Shown: positions 27,893 through 38,100 of the stretch, one piece after another
How positions within the stretch are numbered: the first letter of the stretch is position 1
How the letters are laid out: every line of letters begins with the position of its first letter
Source of the DNA: a bacterium
GTDB taxonomy: Bacteria > Planctomycetota > Planctomycetia > Pirellulales > Pirellulaceae
Reading direction: 5' to 3'
Assembly (NCBI GenBank): GCA_030430075.1
Contig: JAUIGN010000012.1
Span: 121,680 to 185,679 of the forward strand
DNA: 64,000 bases
Made by a program: the position numbers and the translations under genes
The notes under the pieces: model-generated
Databases searched by the model: none
Seen by the model: the letters and a program-made list of their open reading frames with translations, nothing else
What the model was told of the DNA's origin: nothing

Positions 27893-28753
27893 ATGGTTGT
27901 TTTTTGGGCTATCCTGCTGGCGAGTTGGGCGCCAGGTTCATCTCCCGCGGAGCCGATCCAGGCGGAGGACGTCTTTTTAACGCTGATCGCAGACGTCGAA
28001 GTATCGGCCATCGAATCGGGAGTGCTCGTCGAGGTTGCGGCCAAAGCGGGGCAGGTGGTGCAACGAGGCGGCTTGCTGGCGCGCGTCGACGACAGCCAGG
28101 CGAAGCTCAATGAACGGCGCGCGTCCACCGAACTGTCTCGGTTACAGCGTGAGGCCGAGAATGACCTCAACGTTCAACTCGCGCGCAAGCAGCATGCGTC
28201 GGCTGAGGCCGAGCTACGTCGTGCCGAAGAAGCCAACAAGCGACTGCCGAATAGTGTGTCGCAGACGGAATTTGATCGACTACGGTTGGAGAAGGAGCAG
28301 GCCGAGCTGCGAATTGAGCAAGCCAGGTTCGACATGGAGATGGCTCAGTTTGCGGTGCGCGGCGGCGAGGAAGAGCTCGATCTGGCACGCCTGAACATCG
28401 GTCGGCGGCAGATTTTGGCGCCCCTGGACGGGGTCGTGGTCGAAGTCATGCGGCGAGCGGGAGAATGGGTTGACGCGGGACAACCGGTGGCCCGCGTTGT
28501 CCGGCTGGATCGGTTGCGGGCGGAGGGACTATTGCCCGCTGGGATCGCCACGCCGCGGATGCTCGGGCAAACCGTACGCGTCGAAGTTCGCTTCGAGTCC
28601 GGACCGGTCGAGCAGTTCGAGGGCCGAGTCGTTTTTGTCAGCCCGGAAGTGCATCCAATCAACGGGCAGGTCCAGGTGTGGGCAGAAGTCGTCAATCGGG
28701 ATGGACTTCTGCGCCCGGGTTTGAAGGCCAACATGACCATCGCTGCGCAGTAG
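27893..28753 (+). CDS. HlyD/RND periplasmic adaptor protein
   Basis: Periplasmic adaptor of 286 residues. An N-terminal signal (VVFWAILLASWAPGSSPAE) precedes a lipoyl half-motif (VEVSAIESGVLVEVAAKAGQVV), a coiled-coil hairpin of about 90 residues rich in Ala/Glu/Arg, the second lipoyl half (RRQILAPLDGVVVEVMRRAGEWV) and a short beta-barrel ending in LRPGLKANMTI. It would bridge an inner-membrane partner to the TolC-like protein. The ATG follows GGAGAG by 7 bp. The membrane gene starts about 40 bp later, indicating one operon. Confidence 0.85.
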   Translation: MVVFWAILLASWAPGSSPAEPIQAEDVFLTLIADVEVSAIESGVLVEVAAKAGQVVQRGGLLARVDDSQAKLNERRASTELSRLQREAENDLNVQLARKQHASAEAELRRAEEANKRLPNSVSQTEFDRLRLEKEQAELRIEQARFDMEMAQFAVRGGEEELDLARLNIGRRQILAPLDGVVVEVMRRAGEWVDAGQPVARVVRLDRLRAEGLLPAGIATPRMLGQTVRVEVRFESGPVEQFEGRVVFVSPEVHPINGQVQVWAEVVNRDGLLRPGLKANMTIAAQ

Positions 28754-28791
28754 AACGCTGGTATCCCTGCAGGGTGAACAACGGCTTGCGC

Positions 28792-31086
28792 ATGATTCGG
28801 CCGTGCCGGCGCGCGATTCAGTCACTCGACACCACCGTGATGTCAACCACCACCATGATGTCAACCACCGCCAACACGCCGCATCAACCGCTGCCGCTGC
28901 GACGTCGGCCCGAGCTCCAGTCACAGGAGATCACCTATCGGCGCCGGTCGTACTGGTCCGTCAAGGATCCGTTGTCGCTGCGCTACTTTCAGCTTCGCGA
29001 CGAAGAGCATTTTATCTTGAGTTCGCTCGACGGCGAAACGAGCCTGAGTACACTCCAGCATCGCTTTCACGCCGCCTTCGCGCCGCGCCGCGTCGATCTC
29101 GCCCAGTTGAGCTGGTTCCTGGGAATGCTCCACCGCGAGGGGCTCATTATGGCGGACGCGGCCGATCAGGGGCTGACGTTGCTCGACCGCCGGCGGCGTT
29201 CACTGCGACGCCAGTTCTGGGCGCGATTCAGCAGCATTCTGGCCATCCGGTTTCGCGGCATCGATCCCACGCCCCTCGTCAACACGATCTATCCGCTGGT
29301 GCGTTGGGTCTACACGCCGTACTGCCTGGCGGCGATGCTCGGCCTGCTGCTCGTTGCCATGGCCGTACTGGTGTTGGAGTTTCCGCTGGTCATGGATCGT
29401 TTGCCGGCCTTCGGTGAGTTCTTTCATACCGACAATCTCGTCTGGCTGGCTGTCGCCATGGGCTCGGCCAAGGTGTTGCACGAGTTCGCGCACGCGTTGA
29501 CCTGCCGACATTTCGGCGGACAATGCCGTGAACTGGGCGTCATGTTGCTGGTCTTCACACCCTGCCTGTACTGCAACGTTTCCGATGCCTGGATGATTCC
29601 CAACAAATGGCGACGCATCGCGGTCAGTGCGGCGGGGATGATCGCCGAACTGGTTCTGGCGTCCGCCTGTCTCCTGTTGTGGTGGTCCAGCGAACCTGGC
29701 GTCTTCAACGCGATCTGCCTCAATCTTGTCTTCGTCTGCTCGGTCGGAACACTCCTTTTCAACGGCAACCCGCTGCTCCGTTACGACGGGTACTTTGTGT
29801 TCTCCGATTGGTGCGAACTCCCCAACCTGGCACAGCGGGGCAGCCAGTACGTGCGGGATCAACTCTGGTCTCTTTGTACAGGCGTCCGCCGGAATACGGT
29901 CCCTCCGGCGCACAGCGAACGCTTGCTGCTGGTGGTGTACACGATCGCGGCGGCCGTCTATCGGATCGCCATTGTGGCCTTCATCTTGTGGGTTTGTTAT
30001 CGGGCACTGATGCCCTACGGCCTGCAAGCGGTCGCCGTCTCCTTGGCGTTTATCACGTTTGGAGGACTCATTGCCATGCCGGTTGCCGAAGCATTGGGCG
30101 TCATGCGAGATCCGAGCCTGCGGCGCCAACTGCGCTGGTGGCGAGTCGCGTTGACTTCGGTGTGCCTTGCCGTGGCCGGGACGTTGTTGCTCACCACGCC
30201 CTTCCGATTGAGTGTTTCGGCACCTGTCGTGCTCGAACCGAACGACGCGCAGTCCGTCTACGTAACCGCACCGGGGCGTCTGGTCGAAGCGAAAGAACTC
30301 GGTCGGCGAGTTATACGGGGCGAGGTGATTGCCCGGCTGAAGAACTTCGAGCTGGAACGGGAGGCGGCGCGCCTGGCGGCCGACGTCGGCGTACAGAAAC
30401 GCCACGTGGAATCGTTAAAGCGTCGGCGGTCCCGCGATTCCTCGGGTGACGTGCTGGGGGCGTCGGGGCAGTTGCCGGCCGCCATGCAGGCCTTGGCAGA
30501 CCTTGAAGAACGCCTCCAGGCGCGCCGGGCGGAGCAATCCCACCTGATCCTGCGGGCCCCCCGAACCGGCATGCTGATGCCATCCCGACAGAGGGTGGAA
30601 GACCGGACGGTTGCGGGTCAACCTGCCGGCTGGTCCGGCACGCCGCTGGACGCCAGCAATCTCGGTTGCCTGCTGGAGCCGGGAACGGAGCTGTGCCTGG
30701 TTGGCGATCCACGGCAGCAGCAGGCCCAAGTGATCGTTGCCGAGTCGCAGATCGCGCTGGTGAGAAAGGGGCAGCACGTTCGGCTCTACATCGATGAACG
30801 GTCCGGTGGCGTGTTGTCAGGTACGGTCGTCGAGGTCGCGGCCAGGGACACGGACGAAGCGTACCCCGAACTGGTTGCCAAACGCCTGGTGCCGATCAAG
30901 GCCGAACCCGGGCAACCGCCCCATTTGAAACAGACGTCGTACCAGGTCCGCATCGCACTGGATCCTTACGAGGCGGCGATTCCGCTGCGGGCTTCGGGGC
31001 GAGCCGTCATTCGTGTCGCCCCGCGCACATTGGCACGGCGGGCGTACGACTTTCTCTGCCGCACGTTTCGACTGGAACTTGAATGA
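28792..31086 (+). CDS. PqqD-like / M50 peptidase / HlyD membrane protein
   Basis: Three-part integral membrane protein, 764 residues from the ATG at 28792 (an ATG at 28840 is also possible). Residues about 64-123 resemble a PqqD/RiPP-recognition-like domain (RYFQLRDEEHFILSSLDGETSL). Next comes a multi-helix M50 zinc-protease core with HEFAH (around residue 230) and the third ligand motif NPLLRYDGYFVFSD, the pattern of putative peptide zinc metalloproteases. The last 280 residues are a HlyD-type arm (VVLEPNDAQSVYVTAPGRLVEAKELGRRVIRGEVIARL). All metal ligands look intact, so proteolysis is possible. It may cut and hand over a peptide or act only as a scaffold; no precursor peptide gene was recognised. 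Confidence 0.75.
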   Translation: MIRPCRRAIQSLDTTVMSTTTMMSTTANTPHQPLPLRRRPELQSQEITYRRRSYWSVKDPLSLRYFQLRDEEHFILSSLDGETSLSTLQHRFHAAFAPRRVDLAQLSWFLGMLHREGLIMADAADQGLTLLDRRRRSLRRQFWARFSSILAIRFRGIDPTPLVNTIYPLVRWVYTPYCLAAMLGLLLVAMAVLVLEFPLVMDRLPAFGEFFHTDNLVWLAVAMGSAKVLHEFAHALTCRHFGGQCRELGVMLLVFTPCLYCNVSDAWMIPNKWRRIAVSAAGMIAELVLASACLLLWWSSEPGVFNAICLNLVFVCSVGTLLFNGNPLLRYDGYFVFSDWCELPNLAQRGSQYVRDQLWSLCTGVRRNTVPPAHSERLLLVVYTIAAAVYRIAIVAFILWVCYRALMPYGLQAVAVSLAFITFGGLIAMPVAEALGVMRDPSLRRQLRWWRVALTSVCLAVAGTLLLTTPFRLSVSAPVVLEPNDAQSVYVTAPGRLVEAKELGRRVIRGEVIARLKNFELEREAARLAADVGVQKRHVESLKRRRSRDSSGDVLGASGQLPAAMQALADLEERLQARRAEQSHLILRAPRTGMLMPSRQRVEDRTVAGQPAGWSGTPLDASNLGCLLEPGTELCLVGDPRQQQAQVIVAESQIALVRKGQHVRLYIDERSGGVLSGTVVEVAARDTDEAYPELVAKRLVPIKAEPGQPPHLKQTSYQVRIALDPYEAAIPLRASGRAVIRVAPRTLARRAYDFLCRTFRLELE

Positions 31087-31128
31087 CGGTGCTGCGAGCA
31101 CGTCACGAAGGGCCCGCACACCGCCACG

Positions 31129-31776
31129 TCAGGCGCGGCTGACGGCGAGCCGCATTCCGACACCGATCAGCAACAGACCGGCGATCGTGCGAAAAATTCG
31201 GCTGACGCGAGGATTGGCCCGCAGCCGGCTCGTCGCACCTGCCGCCACCCAGACAATCGCCAGCAACACCAGGCTGGCGACCAGTGCATGGACGAGCCCG
31301 ATCAGAATGATCTGCAGCGGCACGTAGCCGAGGTCTGTGTTGGCGAATTGCGGCAGCAGGGCCAGCATCACCAGGGCAACTTTGGGGTTGAGTACATTGA
31401 CCAGGACGCCATGCCCGAAGACATGGAATGCGCGGGCGTTGCGTGTGTTTGTCGCGGCCGGCCTCCGGCTTGCCTCGGCAGCGTCCGGCGGCGCGGGCAG
31501 CCAGATGGTGCGCACGCCGAGGTAGATGAGATACGCGGCGCCGAGCCACTTTACAACCGCGTAGACGCTTGCCGAGTAGCTCAGCACCGCAGATAGCCCG
31601 GCTGCCACCGCCAGCACATGGACCAGGATTCCGGTCGCATTCCCCAGGATGGCGACCAATCCCGCGCGTCGGTCACGTCCGACGGTCGTTGAAATGACGA
31701 AGATCCAGCTTGGCCCCGGCACCAGTGCCAGCGCGAGACTGACCACGGCAAAGCCGAAAAACTGTTCAAACTGCAC
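31129..31776 (-). CDS. LysE/RhtB family amino-acid exporter
   Basis: Inner-membrane exporter of about 215 residues with six hydrophobic segments. Typical family motifs are visible: LALVPGPSWIFVIS in the first helix, the Gly-rich second segment, LGAAYLIYLGVRTIW and VLVNVLNPKVALVMLALLPQF. Such proteins export amino acids or homoserine lactones. The GTG at 31776 follows GGAGAAACGGC by 7 bp; an ATG at 31800 is also open but lacks a ribosome site. It converges on the M50 gene. Confidence 0.87.
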   Translation of the reverse strand: MQFEQFFGFAVVSLALALVPGPSWIFVISTTVGRDRRAGLVAILGNATGILVHVLAVAAGLSAVLSYSASVYAVVKWLGAAYLIYLGVRTIWLPAPPDAAEASRRPAATNTRNARAFHVFGHGVLVNVLNPKVALVMLALLPQFANTDLGYVPLQIILIGLVHALVASLVLLAIVWVAAGATSRLRANPRVSRIFRTIAGLLLIGVGMRLAVSRA

Positions 31777-31843
31777 GCCGTTTCTCCTTGCACCGGCCAA
31801 ATTCGTTGCCGCCGACGATCCCGGGAACGTCGAAACCGATTGT

Positions 31844-31871
31844 TTGACGATCCGTAACTACCAACGATAAT
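31844..31871 (+). promoter_or_regulatory. Candidate promoter of the surface protein-kinase operon
   Basis: TTGACG and GATAAT lie 16 bp apart in an otherwise AT-rich patch, about 295 bp before the ATG at 32166. Each hexamer matches 5/6. The long leader up to the ATG holds no gene. Confidence 0.5.
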
Positions 31872-32165
31872 AAATAGTTAGCGTCTCAAGCCGTGTTGTC
31901 CTGGCACGGTGCAAGCACGTTTCGGGAGCGAGCCAGGTATCGACGTTCCCTGATTGGCGGTGGCCCTGCCACGTGAGCAACGCGGCTCAGACAACATCCC
32001 GCAACGAGTGCAGTCGCCAGACCGCGGCTCAGGTTTCCACCGTCCGGCGACGATAGCTACTGAGGAAGCAGGATGCGTCAGGCGAAATCGGGTCCGCGCC
32101 ACGGCACCCGATGGGATGAACGTCATTGGCCAACTCGGACACTACTATACAAGGACGCTCACTTA

Positions 32166-35100
32166 ATGCGACTGCCCGGATGGCTCGGCCGATTGCCAAA
32201 ACTCCGTCGATCAACGAAGGACGCGGCCCGCCGTCACTTGATGGAACCGGTGCGGCTCTCCGTGCGCCGGCTCGAAGAACGCCGCGTCCTGGATGCCAGC
32301 GCGGTGTTCAATGCAGCCGGCGAGTTGAGTTTGCTGCTCTCGTCCGCCGGCGACCAGGCGACGATCGGCATGCAGAATGGGCAGATTGTGATCACGGATC
32401 GCGACCAATCCGTCGTCGAGATCAAGGACCAGAATGGCGTGGCGACCGCAGTCGCGGTTGACGACGTACAATCGCTGGAACTGCGTGGCAACTCGGCGGC
32501 GGATCAAGCGGTGCGTCTGGAAGTGGCGTTGGCTCCCGCGGACGGCGCGCGGGTCGCCTCGTCGCTCGAGACGCTCGTCCTCCACGAGAACGTGACATCC
32601 GCGGCGGATCTCGAATTCGGCAGCGATGTCGTCTTGTCTAACGACGTCACACTGACAGGGGCCGACGTTCGGTTTCAAGGTCGCATTGACGACGACGGAG
32701 ATGCAACCAGCGGTTCCTCCTTGACCGTGAATGCGACGGGAACGACGACATTTATCGAACCGGTTGGGCTGCGGTCCGCCCTGGATCGGTTGCAGTCCGA
32801 TGCCGCGGGGCAGACGCGACTCGCCGCGGACGTTGCCGCCAGTGGAGGGACGGTGGTCTTTCACGACCCGGTTCAGTTGGCGGCAGACGTGACGCTCAGT
32901 GATGCCGGCCCCACCGGCATCATATTCCACAGCACGGTCGACGGTCCTTATCAACTTACGCTGGACGCCCCGAACGGCCGTGTCGCCTTCAACGGCAATT
33001 TGGGAGCCCACGTTCCGTTGGCGGGACTGACGGTGGTTGCCGCGGGAGACGGGATTCGTTTCGGTGAGAGCACTCCCGTTGCGGAAGTACGGTCGACCGG
33101 CGCCATCGACTTGGGGGCAGGGGCGAGTCCCGTCGGGGGAGTTCATTTCAATGCCGGCGTCAACCAGACGATGGTCCTGCAAACGACGGGCGACGACGTC
33201 CGCATCAACGGTGCCGTTTTCCTGATCAGCGACCTGCGAATTGATACCGGATTGCATGTCGGCGACATTCGCTTTACTGCGGACGCTCCCATTGATTCGC
33301 AAAGTACTCACGGCCACGACCTCACGCTGCACGCCGGTCGTGGCGCGGTCGCATTCAACGCCGACCTGGGCGCCACGCATCCTTTGGGCAGGTTGCAGGT
33401 GGAACGAGCGGATGCCGGTGTGACGTTTGGCGAAGCGGACGCGGATACCGGGCCGGGTGGTCAAGGACCGGTGGAGACAGTCAACCTGGACGGAGGCCTT
33501 AATATCGGCGTGGGCAGCACACCGATTCAGGGAGCGGGGATTATCCTGAATGCCGGCGCCGCCGATCTGCTCATCACATCGAAGGACGCCGACGTCCGCT
33601 TCAATGGTCCGCTCACACTTGCTTCGCATCTCGCCATCACGACCGGTGCCGGCGCGGGAGACGTCGTCTTCACGAACGACACGCCCGTCGACAGTGAATC
33701 CGGCCGCTTTTTCGAACTGCACGTCGATGCCGGGAGCGGTGCCGTCCGTTTCAATGAAGACCTGGGAAACCGTGATCCGGTTGCGAACACGGCGCTGGGA
33801 CGGTTGATCGTGTCGCGTGCCGCTGGCGGCGTGTTGTTCGGCGAATCGATCACCGAGGTTCCGGGAGCGGGCTCGACCGGTCCAGTCGATTTCGTGCGGC
33901 TCCGCGGCGACTTGGATATCGGTGCCGGCGGGGAGGTGATTGGCGGTGCGGGAATCGTGCTGACCGGCGGGGCGGCCAACGGGATGCAGGTTGCCAGCAG
34001 CGAGGGCGGGATGCGGTGGAACGGCCGAGTCTCGTTGGCGAACCATGTTCGTTTCGAAACCCGTGACGGCGGCGATATCCGCTTCACATACGATGCCCCC
34101 ATCGATGGTGTTACCGGACGGGTCAGTGACCTTGTACTGAACGCTTCATCCGGGCAGGTCGTATTCAATCAAGATGTGGGGCGTCAGGTTGCGCTGGGGG
34201 CGTTGACGATCGAACGGGCCGGCGGCGGCGTCCGGTTTGGCGGTGCCTCGACGGGAACTGCCGGAAGTGGCGGGGCGGGCCCCGTGACGGCCGTTCGCGC
34301 CGTGCGAGGGATCGATGTCGGGGTGGGCACGCACCTGATCGGCGGCTCCGGGATTGATCTGAATGGCGGGGCCGTGGGAGTCGAGTTGACAACGGACGGC
34401 CAGCAGATTCGTTTTAACGGTCCGGTCAATCTACAGAGTGACTTGCGACTCTCGTCCGGCCCGGGACCCGGCGACATCATGTTCACCAGTGGAGCTCCCA
34501 TCGACAGCAACGATGGGCCGGAGTCGGGGACAGCGAATGAGCGAAACAGGCTGGTCATCGCGGCCGGCGGCGGTCGAGTCACGTTTGGCGCCAACCTCGG
34601 ACAAACGCAGCAGCTTGGCGACCTGATTATCGAAACCGCGGCAGGGGGGGTGGCGGTCGGGAGTGCGGATGTGCCCACGCCCGGCGGAGCGGGGCCAGTG
34701 ACGGTGGTCGACGTCGAGGGGGCGATCCAACTTGGTTCGGCCGTGTCCACCACAGGCGTCATCCGGGACGGAATCCGGCTGCACGCCGGACCCGACATGG
34801 TGCTGACGATCCAATCGCATGGCCACGACGTGCGGTTCAACGGTCCGGTGCAGATCGACGCGGATGTTGTGATTGAGACCGGCGGCGGCAACCTGACCTT
34901 TACGGATGAGGCCACGGTCGACAGTCAAGCAGGGGAAACCCCTGGGCTGACGATCGACGTTGGTGCCGGCAATGCGACATGGCAAGCAGCGATTGGCGGC
35001 ATGCAGATGCTGGGCGACCTGCGAATTCGCGCCGCGCGTGACCTGCGATTTGCGGGACCGGTCTCCGTCGCCAGCCTCACACAACAGGCCGGCAGCGGCG

Positions 35101-38100
35101 AGACGTTGTTCGAGGGGACCTTGACCACCTCCTCGGCCGCCGGTATCGACCTGGTCGGCAATGATTTCACATTTGCCGCTCCCGTGCGGACGACCAGCAA
35201 AGGTACGCTCAACATTTTCCAGAGCGGCACGCTTGATCTGCAAGCGGGTGCGTCGCTGGATTTGGATGGTGCGTTTGTACAGCAGGGGGGCGTCGTGTTG
35301 GCAGCCGCCGATCTGGTCACCCATGGCGAAGCGATCACCTTCGGTGGCGCCGTGATGCTGGCTGGCGGCGGTGCCGCGGAAATTCGAATGGCCTCAACCG
35401 GGGCCGGCCACCCGGCCGGGGCATCGATCGTGTTCAACCAGAGCTTGGATGGCGGTCCCACCGGAACCAGCCGGCTGCAATTGGACGCCGGATCGAACGG
35501 TGATGTACAGTTTGACGGTGCTGTCGGCGAGAACCACTCCGTCGGCACATTGCAGATCGAACGGGCCCGCGACGTGGTGTTCTCGGAACGCCTGATCGTC
35601 GGTCGTTTGACGCAGGATGCGGGCCACGGCAAGACACGGTTCGAAGATACGGTCCTGGCGACCAGTTCCACGGACAAGGCGCTGGATCTTGCCACGGTGG
35701 ATGTTGCGTTTCTCGATGCGGTCACGACACAGGGAGATGGACGCGTTGAAGTGACCGTGTCCGGGCAGTTCGAGACGTTTGCGGCGGCCGACATGATGCT
35801 GGCCGGAGCCTTCCTGCAAGACGGCGGCGGGCGTTCGCTGTTGGCCGGCGACATCGTGACCGACGACGCCGATCTGACGTTCACGGATCCGGTTACCATC
35901 CGGCAGGATCTGCAACTCCAGACGGGATCCGGCAAAGGCACGATTTCCTTTCTGAGTACCGTCAACGGTACGACAGCGGCGGGTCAGCCGTTGACACTTC
36001 AGGCCGGCCAAGGCGACATCCGTTTCGCCGGGGCGCTCGGCGACATGACGCTGCTGGGTGACGTAACCATCCGTTCCGCACACGACGTGGCGTTGGAGCA
36101 GTCGATCGCTGCCGCATCGCTTCGTCAGCAGGCGGGTACGGGCGAGACGCACTTTGCGGCCCCGGTCACGATCACGGGTCCGGGAGGCGTTGATCTGACG
36201 ACGGCATCAGTGCGGATCGACGATCGTCTGGATTCCTCGGCCGGCGATGGCTCCATCCAAGTGATTGGATCGGCGGATCTGGTCGCCCAAGGGAAAATCA
36301 CAAGCGGATCCGGCAGCGTGATGCTGCAAGCGGACGGCAACATGACCTTGTCCACCACCCTGGACATCGTCACGGAAGATGGGCCGGTCACACTGACCGC
36401 AGACGCCGATGGGACGGCGGGCGGACGCCTGACGATGGAAGACGGAGCCGCGATCGACACCGGCGCGGCCGATCTGATCTTGCGAGCAGGGGGAGACGTT
36501 TCGATTGGAACGCTCCTTACCACCGGCCTGGTGACGATCACTTCGCGTGACGGCGCGATTGTTGATGCGGGCGACGATCACGGTGTCGACATCGTGGCGG
36601 ATCGTGTCGCCCTTCGCGCCAGCCTGGGGATCGGTACGGACGATCCGCTCGACGTGCAGGTCCGTCGGGCGGCAGCCTGGAATCAAGGGGCAGGGGGAGT
36701 GCGGCTGTCCAACCAGCCTGGGGCGGGCGAGACTCAACGACAACTTACGATTGGTACCGTGGACGGACTGCACGGTTTCCTGGCCGGCCCGGCGGCGCCC
36801 GCTGATCTCGGTGGGGAGATCGAGATCGTCAACATTGGCGGAATCGATGTGGGCGCGTCGATCCAAAACAACGCAGGCGGCCACACCCGGCTGCGCGCCG
36901 AATTTGCCGGCGACCTGAACGTGAACCAGCCGATTCAGAACCGGGGTGGCAATGGTTGGATTACTCTCTTTGCTGCCGGCGACCTGAACATCAATGACAG
37001 TTTGCCGGAGTGGATCGACGACGACCCGCAGCAACCGTTTCCAGAAGCGGAGATTTCTGTTCAACATGAAGGCGCAGTTCGCGGTCAGGCGGGCGGAAGG
37101 GTCATCGTGGCCAACGGTCGGGCAAACTACGTCATTATTCGAACGCATGCGGAACGGTTTCCCGACCCCGCGGAGCTACCGACGCTGCCTGACAAGTTTG
37201 CCGACCCGACCGATTTTCCCGAGGACGATCCGGCGTTCTACGCTGAGTTGGATGCCGCCCTGGCAGCCCAACGCAATGCCGTGGCAGCGCAAGTCACCAA
37301 CGTGGCACCCATCTTCTCGATCGAAGCGGTCGACCAGGGTGGATCGAACCTCGACGAGCAGGCCCGCGGGATACTACAGATCACGATCGGCAGCGAGTAT
37401 CATCTCGAGCGGAATTTTCATGTGACGGTCGACTGGGGTGACGGCAACATCGAAAATTACACCATTCCAGGAAACACGCGGGCGAGTGACGGGTTTATTC
37501 TGGCCGACGGAACACGCAGCAATCGGTTTCCGGATGCTACGATCACGGCGAGCTTCGACAGCGGGCAGCTTCAAGCCGACGGCAGCCGCGCACCGGGCGT
37601 TTACTACCTGCACCACACTTACCTCGAGCCGCCCGACCTGGGTGATCCTTCGGCACCGATCCCGGTCGCCACCGAGATTCGCTACGACGCGCGGTCGGCA
37701 GGTGGAACCGAGTTGGATTTGCTTCAACCTGCCAGCGGATCCGCCATCTTCAACGGCATTCGGTTTTATGAAAACCTGACGCAAGAGGTCTTCTCCACAG
37801 CCGAGACGGAGATGACGAACCCGGGGCGGGGAGCATTTACCTTCATCAAGGTGATCGAGAGTGAGATCATTCCGGTCGAGGTGCGGAAGGTGGCCACCGC
37901 AGTGGTTACCAACACGACGGTTGCCGCGACCTCGGCTTTCGGCGAGCAATTGGAGTTCGTGACGGCCCAGTTCGAACTTCAGGAAACCGGCGATTACCGA
38001 CTGTTCTTTCGGGTTGTCGACGATGCCACCCAAGTCGAGTTCGGTGACTTCACCCTGCCGAACACGGCGATCTCCGATCCAATCGGCGCACTCATCAAGG

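Noticed and set aside
32211..34046. Long open frame antisense to the giant surface protein gene
   Set aside because: Its product is low-complexity and Arg/Gly/Asp-rich with no recognisable motif. The sense frame has coherent repeats, so this is a by-product of GC-rich codon usage.
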